Origin: Marinoscillum furvescens DSM 4134
GTDB taxonomy: Bacteria > Bacteroidota > Bacteroidia > Cytophagales > Cyclobacteriaceae
Length of the DNA: 64,000 nucleotides
Assembly: GCF_003386095.1 (NCBI RefSeq)
Contig: NZ_QREG01000001.1
Location: forward strand, 372,001-436,000
Direction of reading: 5' to 3'
Below the pieces are notes generated by a model, which saw only the letters and a program-made list of their open reading frames with translations, did not search any database and had not been told where the DNA came from. Positions within the stretch are counted from its first letter, which is position 1; every line of letters begins with the position of its first letter. The position numbers were made by a program, and so were the translations under genes. This document shows, piece by piece, positions 34,434 to 43,777 of this stretch.

Positions 34434-34929
34434 AATCTATTCTTATCCTTTCTGGTAACATCAGAGCAAGTGGAAAGTAAACTTTGATGGCCTCAAAAAC
34501 CTCATGAGCTCTAAGCCTACTCACATACTGCCCTACCTTTACTTTATAATTTGGCTGGTGGTACTGCATGGATGCATCTAGTTCTGGAAAATAAACCTGT
34601 ACGGTATCCAAAGCCATTTGAGCCTGCTCCCGGTCACTACCGGTATAAATCTGTATGGTATGACCATCCACGTAACGCTGCCTGCGGTTTTGCTCAGCAA
34701 TAATCTGACTGACACTATCGAGTTCAGCACGCAGATGTCCGGCCGGTACTTTAGGCAGCTCATTAGCCTCTAAAGGTTCAGCAGCTTCTTCCTCCACGGT
34801 CAATTCCGGCCTCAGCACACTCAGGTCCTCACTATAGGACCTGGTAGTAGAGCTGGTCACTTTTTTGGAGGACTTACACCCTACCGCCAGCACTACACAT
34901 ACACAGATTAAGAGTCGAGCAGTACGCAT
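34426..34929 (-). CDS. SPOR-like lipoprotein
   Basis: A 167-residue protein with a signal peptide and lipobox (LAVGC), a low-complexity Ser/Thr/Glu/Pro linker, and a C-terminal SPOR-like domain: [19 protein letters not shown], then [25 protein letters not shown] domains bind denuded peptidoglycan. Its start overlaps the secA stop by 22 bases, and it overlaps the M20 gene by 8 bases at the other end, indicating tight operon structure. Confidence 0.82.
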   Translation of the reverse strand: MRTARLLICVCVVLAVGCKSSKKVTSSTTRSYSEDLSVLRPELTVEEEAAEPLEANELPKVPAGHLRAELDSVSQIIAEQNRRQRYVDGHTIQIYTGSDREQAQMALDTVQVYFPELDASMQYHQPNYKVKVGQYVSRLRAHEVFEAIKVYFPLALMLPERIRIDYD

Positions 34930-37900
34930 TTGTTGTTTTTTAAATCCTCTTCTACGGTCTTGTATTTCACATCCTTTTTAACCGACCCATCAGAATACTG
35001 CACTGAAACTCGCTGGTTTCTACTGGCAATCTTTACGGTTTTGGCAGGCTGTACTTTTTCTGCAGGAGGACGGTTGGTTTGTTGCTGCCCTCTGTTTAGC
35101 ACAGAGCCGCTATCCTCTTTGCTTTCGCTGTAGTTGCGCTCAGATCGCTGTGCACGAGCTTCCTGAACTTCACTAGGGTCTTTCACCGGGATATGTGCCT
35201 TCATCAAAAATGAGGTACACTCTTCATTCACTTTACCCAGAAAAGCTTTAAACAATTCAAATCCCTCAAACTTGTAAATGATCAACGGATCCTTTTGCTC
35301 GTAGACAGCATTTTGTACGGATTGCTTCAAGTCGTCCATTTCACGCAGGTGCTCTTTCCAGGTCTGATCTATGATCGCCAGTGTAATCATTTTTTCCATG
35401 GAACGAATCATCTCACGACCTTCGGTTTCTACCGACTTATCGAGCGGAGCAGCTACATTTATTTGTTTTTTACCATCTGTAAATGGCACCAACACGTCTT
35501 TTATGGTAGCTCCTTTGTCTTTCTGAATTTGCTTGAGCAATGGCAGTGCTCTCTCGGCTATACTGGCATTTTTTTCCTGGTAGTGCTTTTGTGCTTCGTC
35601 GTAGAGCTTTTGTGCCAGCTCACCTTCGGTAGCCTTGGCCAGCTCCTCGTCGGTAATCTGAAAGTCTATGCCCAACACACTAATGGTATTGAGTTTGAGC
35701 GCGTCCATGTTATTGTCTCCTTTAGCATTTAGCGCTATATCCTCACAGGTATCAAATAACATGTTGTTGATGTCCAGCTCCAGACGCTCTCCAAAAAGAG
35801 CATTTTTTCTTCGCTTGTAGATCACCTCACGCTGGGCGTTCATCACATCATCATACTCCAGCAATCGCTTACGGATAGCAAAGTTGTTTTCCTCCACCTT
35901 CTTCTGCGCTCGCTCGATGGATTTGGTAATCATGCTGTGCTGGATCACCTCGCCCTCCTGTAGTCCCAGGCGGTCCATGATTTTCGCCACCTTGTCTGAC
36001 ATGAAGAGTCGCATAAGGTTATCTTCCAGCGACACATAAAACTGAGACGACCCAACATCTCCCTGACGACCTGCTCGTCCTCGTAGCTGACGATCTACAC
36101 GTCGGGATTCGTGGCGCTCTGTACCGATAATCGCCAATCCACCTGCAGCTTTTGCTTCGGGTGTCAGTTTAATATCTGTACCACGACCTGCCATGTTGGT
36201 AGCTATGGTCACGGTGCCTGGCTTACCAGCCTCTGCCACTACGTCAGCCTCTTTGGCATGCTGCTTGGCATTGAGCACCTGATGATTGATGTTTCTGATT
36301 TTCAGCATTCGGCTGAGCACCTCTGAGATTTCCACGGATGTGGTACCCACGAGTATCGGTCTGCCAGCCTCGCGCAGCTCCACAATTTCGTCTACTACGG
36401 CATTGAATTTTTCCCGAATGGTTTTATAAACCTTATCATGACGGTCGTCACGAGCAATTGGCCTGTTGGTAGGGATGACTACCACATCAAGTTTATAGAT
36501 ATCCCAAAGCTCACCTGCTTCGGTCTCTGCCGTACCCGTCATACCAGCAAGTTTGTGGTACATACGGAAGTAGTTTTGGAGCGTAATGGTGGCGTACGTT
36601 TGCGTGGCATCTTCCACCTTCACATTTTCTTTTGCCTCTATGGCCTGGTGCAATCCATCAGAGTATCGGCGGCCATCCATCACACGACCGGTCTGCTCAT
36701 CTACGATTTTCACCTTATCGTCTACTACGATGTACTCCGTATCCTTTTCGTAAAGGCAGTAAGCTCTCAAAAGCTGATTGACACTGTGGATACGCTGTGC
36801 TTTTACGCTGTAGTCAGCTATTACTTCTTCTTTGCGCTTGAGCTTATCGCTTTCCTCTATGTCATTGTTGTTTTCCAGCTTTGCTACTTCATCACCTATA
36901 TCTGGCAAGATGAAGAAATTTGGATCTTCACCCGCACCCGTGATCAGGTCAATGCCTTTTTCAGTGAGATCGATGCTATTGTGTTTTTCATCAATAGTGA
37001 AATAGAGTGGCTCATCTGCTTCAGGCATCATTTTTTGATTGTCCTGCAGATAGAAGTTTTCTGTTTTTTGGAGTACAGCTCTAATACCCGTTTCACTCAA
37101 AAACTTAATCAAAGGCTTATACTTGGGCAAACCTCTGTAAGCTCTAAAAAGAGGCAATCCTGCTTCAGCTTCGTTGCCCTCTTTGATATGTTTTTTGGCC
37201 TGGATGAGGTAATCCGAAACGATTTTCTTTTGAGCTTCTACCAGGCGTGAAATCCTGGGCTTAAGATCGTAAAACTCATGCTCATCGCCTTTAGGGATAG
37301 GACCTGAAATGATCAGAGGAGTACGTGCCTCATCGATCAAGACCGAATCCACCTCATCGACCATCGCAAAATGGTGCTTGCGCTGAACGAGTTCTTCCGG
37401 GTTTCGGGTCATGTTGTCACGCAGATAGTCAAACCCAAATTCGTTGTTGGTTCCGTAGATGATGTCCGCTTCGTATGCCTGCTTTCTATCCACGGAGTTT
37501 GGCTGATGCCTATCAATACAGTCTACGCGCAGGCCATGAAACTCAAATAGTGGAGCATTCCACTCAGAATCTCGCTTGGCGAGGTAGTCGTTGACCGTCA
37601 CCACATGCACGCCTCTCCCTGCAAGTGCATTGAGGTAGGCAGGCAGCGTAGCGACGAGGGTTTTACCTTCACCTGTAGCCATCTCAGCAACTTTGCCCTG
37701 GTGCAGTACCACACCACCGATGAGCTGTACATCATAGTGTACCATGTTCCACTCCACATCGTTTCCGGCTGCTTTCCACTTGTTGAGCCAGGTGGCCGTT
37801 TCCCCACTGATCTGAACGTTTTCTTTGCGTAGCGCCAGCTCCTTATCCATCATAGTGGCGGTCACCACTAGTTGCTTGTTTTCAGCCAGGCGGCGGGCAG

Positions 37901-38264
37901 TTTCTTTCACTACGGCATAAGCTACAGGCTGTATTTCATTAAGTACACCTTCCAGCTCTTCATCACGCTTTTCCTCCAGCGCATCAATCTTTTCGAAAAT
38001 AGCTTCCTTTTCATGGATATCCAGTCCTTCTTCCTGCTCTACACGATCGTGCAGTGCTTGCAGCTCATCATCGATGTGCTTGAGTTTATCGGCAATGATT
38101 CCCTTGAGCTTTGCAGTTTTGCCACGCAGCTCGTCATCGGTGAGGGAGCTAAGCTTAGCAAATTCCGCATTGATTTGAGCCACGATTGGCGTTATCAACT
38201 TGATATCTTTCTCGGCTTTGGTTCCGAAGATTTTTGCGATTCCCTTGGAGACTATATCTAACAT
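34908..38264 (-). CDS. secA: preprotein translocase ATPase SecA
   Basis: It drives Sec-dependent export at the inner membrane. DEAD-like motor blocks are clear: [11 protein letters not shown] region after MATGEGKTL (Walker A), [21 protein letters not shown], and the second motor domain with [12 protein letters not shown] and [11 protein letters not shown]. 1118 residues with a long Bacteroidota-type insertion. The start is the ATG at 38264; reading on to 38435 would run into dapF. The C-terminus ends [20 protein letters not shown], so the Cys/His zinc motif (SEC-C) that binds SecB in many bacteria is absent. Confidence 0.96.
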   Translation of the reverse strand: MLDIVSKGIAKIFGTKAEKDIKLITPIVAQINAEFAKLSSLTDDELRGKTAKLKGIIADKLKHIDDELQALHDRVEQEEGLDIHEKEAIFEKIDALEEKRDEELEGVLNEIQPVAYAVVKETARRLAENKQLVVTATMMDKELALRKENVQISGETATWLNKWKAAGNDVEWNMVHYDVQLIGGVVLHQGKVAEMATGEGKTLVATLPAYLNALAGRGVHVVTVNDYLAKRDSEWNAPLFEFHGLRVDCIDRHQPNSVDRKQAYEADIIYGTNNEFGFDYLRDNMTRNPEELVQRKHHFAMVDEVDSVLIDEARTPLIISGPIPKGDEHEFYDLKPRISRLVEAQKKIVSDYLIQAKKHIKEGNEAEAGLPLFRAYRGLPKYKPLIKFLSETGIRAVLQKTENFYLQDNQKMMPEADEPLYFTIDEKHNSIDLTEKGIDLITGAGEDPNFFILPDIGDEVAKLENNNDIEESDKLKRKEEVIADYSVKAQRIHSVNQLLRAYCLYEKDTEYIVVDDKVKIVDEQTGRVMDGRRYSDGLHQAIEAKENVKVEDATQTYATITLQNYFRMYHKLAGMTGTAETEAGELWDIYKLDVVVIPTNRPIARDDRHDKVYKTIREKFNAVVDEIVELREAGRPILVGTTSVEISEVLSRMLKIRNINHQVLNAKQHAKEADVVAEAGKPGTVTIATNMAGRGTDIKLTPEAKAAGGLAIIGTERHESRRVDRQLRGRAGRQGDVGSSQFYVSLEDNLMRLFMSDKVAKIMDRLGLQEGEVIQHSMITKSIERAQKKVEENNFAIRKRLLEYDDVMNAQREVIYKRRKNALFGERLELDINNMLFDTCEDIALNAKGDNNMDALKLNTISVLGIDFQITDEELAKATEGELAQKLYDEAQKHYQEKNASIAERALPLLKQIQKDKGATIKDVLVPFTDGKKQINVAAPLDKSVETEGREMIRSMEKMITLAIIDQTWKEHLREMDDLKQSVQNAVYEQKDPLIIYKFEGFELFKAFLGKVNEECTSFLMKAHIPVKDPSEVQEARAQRSERNYSESKEDSGSVLNRGQQQTNRPPAEKVQPAKTVKIASRNQRVSVQYSDGSVKKDVKYKTVEEDLKNNKCVLLDS

Positions 38265-38292
38265 GTATCTTTTATCTAAATTGGGTCTAAAG

Positions 38293-39087
38293 TTAAGATG
38301 GAATTTCGTTTTGAACAGGCACTTCCACGATGCCTTCAAAGACTTTTTTGGCTGGGCCTGCGAGGTAGATATTTTCGAAGTGCTGCTCGCCTTTTTTCTC
38401 AAAAGAAACCGACAGCTGCCCACCTTTGGTTTCAACGCTTACAGGACTTTCATAGTTTAGAAAACTAGCAGCTAGTGCACAAGCCGTTACTCCCGTTCCG
38501 CAGGATAGTGTTTCGCCCTCTACACCACGCTCATAGGTGCGGACACTGATCTGGCTTTCCTGCTGCTGCAAGAAATTCACATTAGTGCCTCCCGGGCTGT
38601 ATTTTTCGTCATAGCGAATAGCTGAACCTTCACTTACAATCTCTACTGCAGCCACATCTTCTACCAATTGTACATGGTGAGGTGAGCCTGTATCTATAAA
38701 AAAATCATTTCCCTGGTGCTCCACAGTATTTACATCATGAAGGTGGAAATGAACAATTTCTCCCTGGATGAAGGCATCGTGCACACCATCAGTAGTTTCA
38801 AAAACCGTTTTATCCCCTATCATGCCCAGCGCTTTGGCAAAAGCTATCGCACATCGGCTGCCGTTTCCACAAAGACTTTTACTACCATCGGGGTTGTAAT
38901 AAATCATACGAAAATCGTGCTCCGGATGCTCCTGAATCAGGATGACACCATCGGCACCAACTCCCATCTTACGATCGCACAAAAAGCCGATTACTTCGCT
39001 ATTGTCCTCAGGAAATGTTCTCTGTCGATCATCGATCATCACAAAGTCATTGCCTGTACCCTGATATTTATGAAATGAGATTTGCAT
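38293..39087 (-). CDS. dapF: diaminopimelate epimerase
   Basis: It interconverts LL- and meso-diaminopimelate for peptidoglycan and lysine synthesis. The two catalytic cysteines lie in [11 protein letters not shown] and [13 protein letters not shown]. The start ATG is 39087 ([19 protein letters not shown], the standard N-terminus); a TTG at 39105 is a spurious extension. It is first in an apparent dapF-secA-SPOR lipoprotein-M20 run, with 28 bases to secA. Confidence 0.96.
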   Translation of the reverse strand: MQISFHKYQGTGNDFVMIDDRQRTFPEDNSEVIGFLCDRKMGVGADGVILIQEHPEHDFRMIYYNPDGSKSLCGNGSRCAIAFAKALGMIGDKTVFETTDGVHDAFIQGEIVHFHLHDVNTVEHQGNDFFIDTGSPHHVQLVEDVAAVEIVSEGSAIRYDEKYSPGGTNVNFLQQQESQISVRTYERGVEGETLSCGTGVTACALAASFLNYESPVSVETKGGQLSVSFEKKGEQHFENIYLAGPAKKVFEGIVEVPVQNEIPS

Positions 39088-39195
39088 GGTTGATTGGTTG
39101 GTCAAAAACCGTACTCAGCTAAAAAGAGCAGCAAATTAAGTGATATTTCTGCCAAATAGACAGTGAGCAGCCCAAATGTCACCTGACAAAAACAG

Positions 39196-39226
39196 AAAAA
39201 GCCAACTTCGTTGCTGAAGTTGGCTT
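39196..39226 (-). terminator. terminator of rplS
   Basis: An AAGCCAACTTC-type stem (39199-39208) pairs with GAAGTTGGCTT (39216-39226), followed on the minus strand by a T run (plus-strand A run at 39196-39200). Confidence 0.85.
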
Positions 39227-39251
39227 AGAGCATATCTTTTGTAAACCTCTC

Positions 39252-39605
39252 TTAGAGTTTTTCTTTGATACGAGCAGCTTTTCCTTTTCGTCCTCTCAGG
39301 TAGAATAGTCTCGCTCTTCTTACGCGACCTCTTCTTACCAAATCGATCTTTTCGATATTAGGCGAAAGGATAGGAAAGATTCTTTCCACTGCAATACCAC
39401 TTGATATTTTTCTTACTGTGAAAGTTTCACCATTAGATCCCTGGTTTCTTACCTGAAGTACAGTACCCTGGAACTGCTGAACTCTTTCTTTATTACCTTC
39501 TTTAATCTTGTAGTGTACGTTGATAGTATCTCCGGCACCAAAAGCAGGCAACTTCTCTTTTACTGCTTTACTTTCCGCCTCTACAAATTTTATTAATTCG
39601 CTCAT
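39252..39605 (-). CDS. rplS: 50S ribosomal protein L19
   Basis: A 117-residue ribosomal protein with the typical L19 blocks [43 protein letters not shown] and [13 protein letters not shown]. The start at 39605 ([12 protein letters not shown]) is standard; longer readings are not needed. In the classical order rpsP-rimM-trmD-rplS it follows trmD. Here it lies on the same strand but about 17.8 kb downstream of trmD, with its own promoter and terminator. Confidence 0.97.
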   Translation of the reverse strand: MSELIKFVEAESKAVKEKLPAFGAGDTINVHYKIKEGNKERVQQFQGTVLQVRNQGSNGETFTVRKISSGIAVERIFPILSPNIEKIDLVRRGRVRRARLFYLRGRKGKAARIKEKL

Positions 39606-39644
39606 GTCTTTACTCGGTCTGGAGTGTTTTCTCAAAAAGGAGTG

Positions 39645-39675
39645 CAAATATAGGGAAATTTTTCACAAGAATAAA
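39645..39675 (-). promoter_or_regulatory. rplS promoter
   Basis: On the minus strand, -33 TTTA (39672-39675), 19 bases, -7 TATATTTG (39645-39652), 39 bases before the rplS ATG. It shows rplS can be transcribed without trmD. Confidence 0.65.
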
Positions 39676-39756
39676 TGGAGTCCATTAATTTTTAAACGGA
39701 CAACATCCTGCGCCAACAAATCCCTCCAAAATACAGTTGACAAGTTAGCTCAATTC

Positions 39757-40374
39757 CTACAAAAGATCGTTTTTCAGGCAGTATTGCACGGCTTGCGAGC
39801 TATTGTGAACATTGAGCTTTTTCAGGATATTTTTACGATGGGTCTTAATGGTGTGGTCAGACAAAAACAATTTGCCCGCAATCTCCGAACTGGTAAGTCC
39901 CTCAGCCATCAAACGTATGACCTCTAGCTCTCGCTCACTGAGCTTATACTGAGCCACTTCTTCTTCATCTGAATTAAATGCAGCAATACGATCATAATAC
40001 TGCCCTCCGCCCATCACTCGGAGCACTGCATCAATCAGCTCTTTTCCCGTATTGTTTTTGAGCAGGCACCCATCGATGCCTATCTTGAGGATTTCATCTA
40101 CGAACGATCGCTGCGCATACATGGTGAGCACAATGATCTTCACGTCCGGATGTTCTTTTTTGAGATGTCTTGCACAAGTAATCCCATCCATCACCGGCAT
40201 GTTGATGTCCAGCACTACGATATCCACGTGATTTCCTCTCACAAACCGGAGCACTTCTTCTCCGTTCATCACTGTGCCTACCACCGTGATCTCTTCATCG
40301 GCGCCCAACACCTCTTTGAGTCCTTCCATCACGATAGCGTGATCATCTGCTAGTAGTATCTTGATATTTCTCAT
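39757..40374 (-). CDS. NarL/LuxR-type response regulator
   Basis: A 205-residue response regulator: receiver domain (residues 1-120; DD at 10-11, phospho-acceptor Asp56 in DIVVLDINMPVMDG, Thr/Lys switch region) followed by a LuxR HTH (about 140-200; SEREVIRLMAEGLTSSEIAGKL, TIKTHRKNILKKL). It overlaps the histidine kinase gene by four bases (ATGA) and is the last gene of a four-gene signalling operon. Confidence 0.95.
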   Translation of the reverse strand: MRNIKILLADDHAIVMEGLKEVLGADEEITVVGTVMNGEEVLRFVRGNHVDIVVLDINMPVMDGITCARHLKKEHPDVKIIVLTMYAQRSFVDEILKIGIDGCLLKNNTGKELIDAVLRVMGGGQYYDRIAAFNSDEEEVAQYKLSERELEVIRLMAEGLTSSEIAGKLFLSDHTIKTHRKNILKKLNVHNSSQAVQYCLKNDLL

Positions 40375-41168
40375 GCCAGTGGTATTTCTATGATCGTGGT
40401 GGTTCCCTTATTTTTTTGGCTGTCCAGCGTGATGGTCCCGCCCAGACGCTCTACTCTCGACTCAAGGTTTCTCAGCCCCATGCCTTTAGGCGTTTGCCCA
40501 TTTTGCTGAAATCCTATGCCATTGTCTTCAAATATAAGACTCAAATTGTCCTTAATCTGGTTTAGATCAATATTGATTTTGGAAGCCTGCGCATGCTTCA
40601 AGGTATTATTGATAAGCTCTTGCAGGATGCGGTAAATGTTGAGACTCACCTCACTGTCCAGCTTGTCTTCAATCTGAATATGACTAGAAACCGACAGAGT
40701 ATGCGACTCTCCTACAGCATCTACCAGCTCTTGCACGGCCGTAGCCAGTCCAAAATGTTTCAATACGCCCGAATCCAGGCTATGGGAAATCTTTCGGGTT
40801 GCTTCATTGGCCACCTGTGCCACTTCGCTGATCTTTTGAGCCAGCTTTTTTAGGTCATCGGGATTGGTCTTTTTCTGGAGCGTATCAGCGAACATATTCA
40901 GCGTAACCAATATGCTACCCAGGTTATCGTGCAGCTCTTCTGCTATGCGCTTATGCGCTTTTTCTTGTCCTGCCAGCATGGCATAGGCCGACTTGAGTTC
41001 CTGCTTTTTGAGTAGGTCTTCGATTTTCTGATACTCCAACTTACGCTTGATCAGCTTCCGCTGGTAGAGGTATATAAAAATGGCAATGGCTGCTGTGAGC
41101 AGCAGCATCCCACTGGTACCGAGTATAAGTACCAACTCGGCATTTAAGCTACTGCTCTGGCTTTCCAT
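40371..41168 (-). CDS. NarX-type sensor histidine kinase, single membrane helix
   Basis: A 265-residue kinase with one N-terminal membrane helix (about residues 12-37), a coiled linker, the HisKA_3-type phospho-acceptor His80 in RIAEELHDNLGS, and an HATPase with LQELINNTLKHA and DNGIGFQQN. It has no extracellular sensory domain of its own, so sensing probably depends on partners. It overlaps the upstream membrane-protein gene by 25 bases and the response regulator by 4. Confidence 0.92.
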   Translation of the reverse strand: MESQSSSLNAELVLILGTSGMLLLTAAIAIFIYLYQRKLIKRKLEYQKIEDLLKKQELKSAYAMLAGQEKAHKRIAEELHDNLGSILVTLNMFADTLQKKTNPDDLKKLAQKISEVAQVANEATRKISHSLDSGVLKHFGLATAVQELVDAVGESHTLSVSSHIQIEDKLDSEVSLNIYRILQELINNTLKHAQASKINIDLNQIKDNLSLIFEDNGIGFQQNGQTPKGMGLRNLESRVERLGGTITLDSQKNKGTTTIIEIPLA

Positions 41169-41773
41169 AGTCCGATTGCAAATAAGATGTTTTTGAGGAT
41201 ATTGGCGATATTGTGAAAGGCCCAGGAATACTCAATAACGATTTCTTCCTGAGAGAGTATATCCTCGCTTAGAATAAATGTAAATAAGGCTCCTGAAAAA
41301 TATGTCAGCAGACCGATTACATACCAAAAACCACTAAAACTCTCAATAAAAATGTCTGTCTCATTCTGATAATAGAACTTAAGAGTTAAAAAACATATGA
41401 GTATTGAAATTAACGCTGTTACCGCAAGGAATGAACCATGATAGTCGTTAAAACCGCTCACAGCATTAATAAAAATAAATAATATGGCCAAAATGCTGTA
41501 TAAGACAATGTAAAACCGATTGGCCACAATTTCGCTAATAATCACTCCTACAAATATCAACTCAACAATTGAATAAGCATTTATAATTAAATAGTTATGA
41601 CCGAAATGAATTGCCATCACTAATGACGAAATATCAGAAACAAATGATACTATAACTAATAGCCAAATAATTTTCGAAACAGTGGGCAATTCACTTCTCA
41701 CAAATCGTTTAATCCCAATCAATATTGCTGGTAATGGAGATAAATTTGATCCATAAATCAGCAGATACAACAT
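41144..41773 (-). CDS. multi-pass membrane protein of the signalling operon
   Basis: A 209-residue hydrophobic protein with about six membrane segments. The ATG at 41773 overlaps the stop of the lipoprotein gene (TAATG); the ORF can be read from a TTG at 41782, but the overlap arrangement supports ATG. No family recognised. The gene is visibly AT-richer than its neighbours. Being between a lipoprotein and a short kinase suggests a signal-relay or sensing partner. Confidence 0.7.
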   Translation of the reverse strand: MLYLLIYGSNLSPLPAILIGIKRFVRSELPTVSKIIWLLVIVSFVSDISSLVMAIHFGHNYLIINAYSIVELIFVGVIISEIVANRFYIVLYSILAILFIFINAVSGFNDYHGSFLAVTALISILICFLTLKFYYQNETDIFIESFSGFWYVIGLLTYFSGALFTFILSEDILSQEEIVIEYSWAFHNIANILKNILFAIGLWKARAVA

Positions 41774-42402
41774 TATGGACAAAGGTTAGGACAGGGATTC
41801 GATGAATTCAAAGAGCCTGAACTCGAGGCTGAAGCTGTAGTAGTACTCGAGGATGGTAAATCAAAATATTGAATCATATCATCTCTAAACACAGACAACC
41901 CCGACTTAGTCACTGGTGTCAAAAAAACATCCACATATGGGAAATCTGTACCACTTATTTCAATTGAATCCATCCCCATATGAATTCGAATTCCTGTTAT
42001 AGGATCACTCATTCGTCCTAAACTCTGATTCATTTTATTTATATCCTTGAGAAGCTCCTGAATTTCTGCTAACCCAAAAGAGTACGAACTCGATAGAATA
42101 ACACCTTCACTGTTTAGACACGATTTAATTCTTCTGCGGAAATCTAAAAAAGCTGCAGTATCATTTTTAACCTCATCAAGTTCTATCCTAGAACCTAAGT
42201 TGATATTCACACGCCTATCGTCAAGAGCTTTCTCCGCCAGAGCAAAAGACTCTTGCATTTTCTTTGTTGGCTTTGGAATCAATGTCATGCTTTCAAGTGA
42301 GTCAATTTTAGCTTGCAGTCGCTTCAGCTTTGAGCTTTCACTCATTTCACACCCCATCAAACTAGACACGATGCAGACTAGTAATACAAAATTTTTCATC
42401 AT
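41773..42402 (-). CDS. lipoprotein of the signalling operon
   Basis: A 209-residue protein with a signal peptide and lipobox (SSLMGC), an early coiled segment (SSKLKRLQAKIDSLESM), a mixed middle containing IHMGMDSIEISGTDFPYVDVFL, and a Ser/Thr-rich Cys-containing tail. No family recognised. It is the first gene of the operon; a dyad and a promoter lie directly upstream. Envelope location plus gene order suggest the sensory input for the downstream kinase. Confidence 0.65.
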   Translation of the reverse strand: MMKNFVLLVCIVSSLMGCEMSESSKLKRLQAKIDSLESMTLIPKPTKKMQESFALAEKALDDRRVNINLGSRIELDEVKNDTAAFLDFRRRIKSCLNSEGVILSSSYSFGLAEIQELLKDINKMNQSLGRMSDPITGIRIHMGMDSIEISGTDFPYVDVFLTPVTKSGLSVFRDDMIQYFDLPSSSTTTASASSSGSLNSSNPCPNLCP

Positions 42403-42438
42403 TCAATAATTTAAGGTTAGGTATAGATTTAACTACAC

Positions 42439-42469
42439 TGAAAATACGAGTATTTATCAGCTTATCAAA
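42439..42469 (-). promoter_or_regulatory. promoter of the signalling operon
   Basis: On the minus strand, -33 TTTG (42466-42469), 19 bases, then TATTTTCA (42439-42446), which matches TAnnTTTG less well, as would suit an activator-dependent promoter. Confidence 0.5.
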
Positions 42470-42480
42470 GATGAAAGCAA

Positions 42481-42520
42481 ACGGAGGGATTGTAAATACC
42501 TATTTAGAGGTAAAATCCGT
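42481..42520. promoter_or_regulatory. nested dyad upstream of the signalling operon
   Basis: Outer arms ACGGA (42481-42485) and TCCGT (42516-42520) enclose inner arms TACCT (42497-42501) and AGGTA (42508-42512). It lies just upstream of the -33 box, where a NarL-type regulator would bind. It is also before the nagA stop, with no T run. Confidence 0.5.
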
Positions 42521-42597
42521 GAAGTCTGATGAAATGGGCAAGTACGCCACATTTTAGCTCGCTTAGCATTTGAGCCCAAAAGCGCGGCAGTGAACGA

Positions 42598-43770
42598 TTA
42601 TCTTAGTGGTTCTTTGTAGGAGATGGATTGGCCAGCTATGTACGTCTTGCGGACGGTGATTAGGTTTACTTCCTGTACGAATTGCACAAGATTGGCAGGT
42701 TGTCCGATATGGAATGATGTTTCCGGTTTTCCCGAAAGTAGACTAAGAGGCATTGTAGATGCTTTCTTCCATGTGTCAGCCGGAGGCAATAGTTTTTTGC
42801 TAATGACATGATTGACACACCATAGTAATGACTGAGCCGAACCGGCCAGCAATTCTGGTTGACTGGCAAGGTGCAGGCGGCCTTCTCGGGTTAAGACCAC
42901 CTCACCTCCAATGTGCGTTTTGTGCTTCCCAGCCATCAATCCCGCAAATTGGGTGCAGTCGCTCACTAGTACGGAGTTGTCCGGTTTCGCTCTGAAAAGC
43001 ACTTTTAGGAATGAGTCTGGTAGATGAAAGCCGTCAGCAATCGCAGAAGCCCACAGCTGATCCTGAGCTAGCTGCTCCCAAATGTAATTGGGGTGTCTGG
43101 GTAGCATCAGATGGGCAGCATTACCAAGATGAGTAGACATGCGAGCTCCTGCCTTTACGGCAGTGTCTATTTGGGCTGGTGTGGCTGATGTATGTCCAAT
43201 AGACACTATCACATCATTTTCAACGCATTTCGTGATAAAAGCCGGTGCACTGTCCCACTCCGGTGATAGGGTGATGATTTTGATTTTACCTTCAGCTTTT
43301 TCCTGCCATTTAAGAAAAAGCTCCCAATCTGGCGCACACACATGAGCCAGGTCATGAGCTCCTCTGGCTCCATCGTCTTTAGAGATAAATGGCCCCTCCA
43401 GGTGAATGCCCCCGACAGCCTGATCGATCAAAGAGTTTGACTGACATGCTTGAGAAATGTTTGAAAGGAGGTCTCCGGTGGCTTGTGGAGAATTGGTGAT
43501 TACTGTAGGAAAAAAAGAGGTTACCCCCTCTGCAGCTAAAAGTCTCACGGTTTTTTCGAAATCTAAAGTCGTGATAGGAAAGGTGTTGAAATCTACGCCA
43601 CCGTATCCATTGACCTGAAGATCTACAAGTCCCGGTGCGATAAAAGGTAAATCATCTTGAGCTTGAGTAAGCGGGTTTACACTTTGGATGACACCTTTTA
43701 CAATTTCAATTTTTATAGGGTTTCCTGTTTCAAGATCCTTGCCGGTGATGTACTCTGGAGCTGCTGGCAT
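42598..43770 (-). CDS. nagA: N-acetylglucosamine-6-phosphate deacetylase
   Basis: It removes acetate from GlcNAc-6-P to give GlcN-6-P for NagB. Amidohydrolase blocks are FIAPGLVDLQVNGYGG, the metal glutamate in GIHLEGPFI, the histidines in IVSIGHTSA and STHLGNAA, and the late VLVSDC aspartate. ATG at 43770 (MPAAPEYITG) is used because the longer ORF would overlap the transporter stop at 43778. It lies at the left end of the glycan locus, in the order lacI, transporter, nagA. Confidence 0.92.
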   Translation of the reverse strand: MPAAPEYITGKDLETGNPIKIEIVKGVIQSVNPLTQAQDDLPFIAPGLVDLQVNGYGGVDFNTFPITTLDFEKTVRLLAAEGVTSFFPTVITNSPQATGDLLSNISQACQSNSLIDQAVGGIHLEGPFISKDDGARGAHDLAHVCAPDWELFLKWQEKAEGKIKIITLSPEWDSAPAFITKCVENDVIVSIGHTSATPAQIDTAVKAGARMSTHLGNAAHLMLPRHPNYIWEQLAQDQLWASAIADGFHLPDSFLKVLFRAKPDNSVLVSDCTQFAGLMAGKHKTHIGGEVVLTREGRLHLASQPELLAGSAQSLLWCVNHVISKKLLPPADTWKKASTMPLSLLSGKPETSFHIGQPANLVQFVQEVNLITVRKTYIAGQSISYKEPLR

Positions 43771-43777
43771 TGTGTTG

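Noticed and set aside
34930-38261. Plus-strand frames opposite secA, up to 270 residues long
   Set aside because: They mirror secA codons, show shadow-like aromatic and Cys-rich composition and have no start context or family motif.
38265-38435. 57-residue N-terminal extension of SecA
   Set aside because: It would lie within dapF coding sequence, reads as a low-quality basic shadow, and SecA normally starts MLDIVSKG-like.
39676-39756. Direct repeats or att-like sites flanking the trmD-rplS insert
   Set aside because: I compared this stretch with 57348-57417 by eye and found no matching repeat of useful length.
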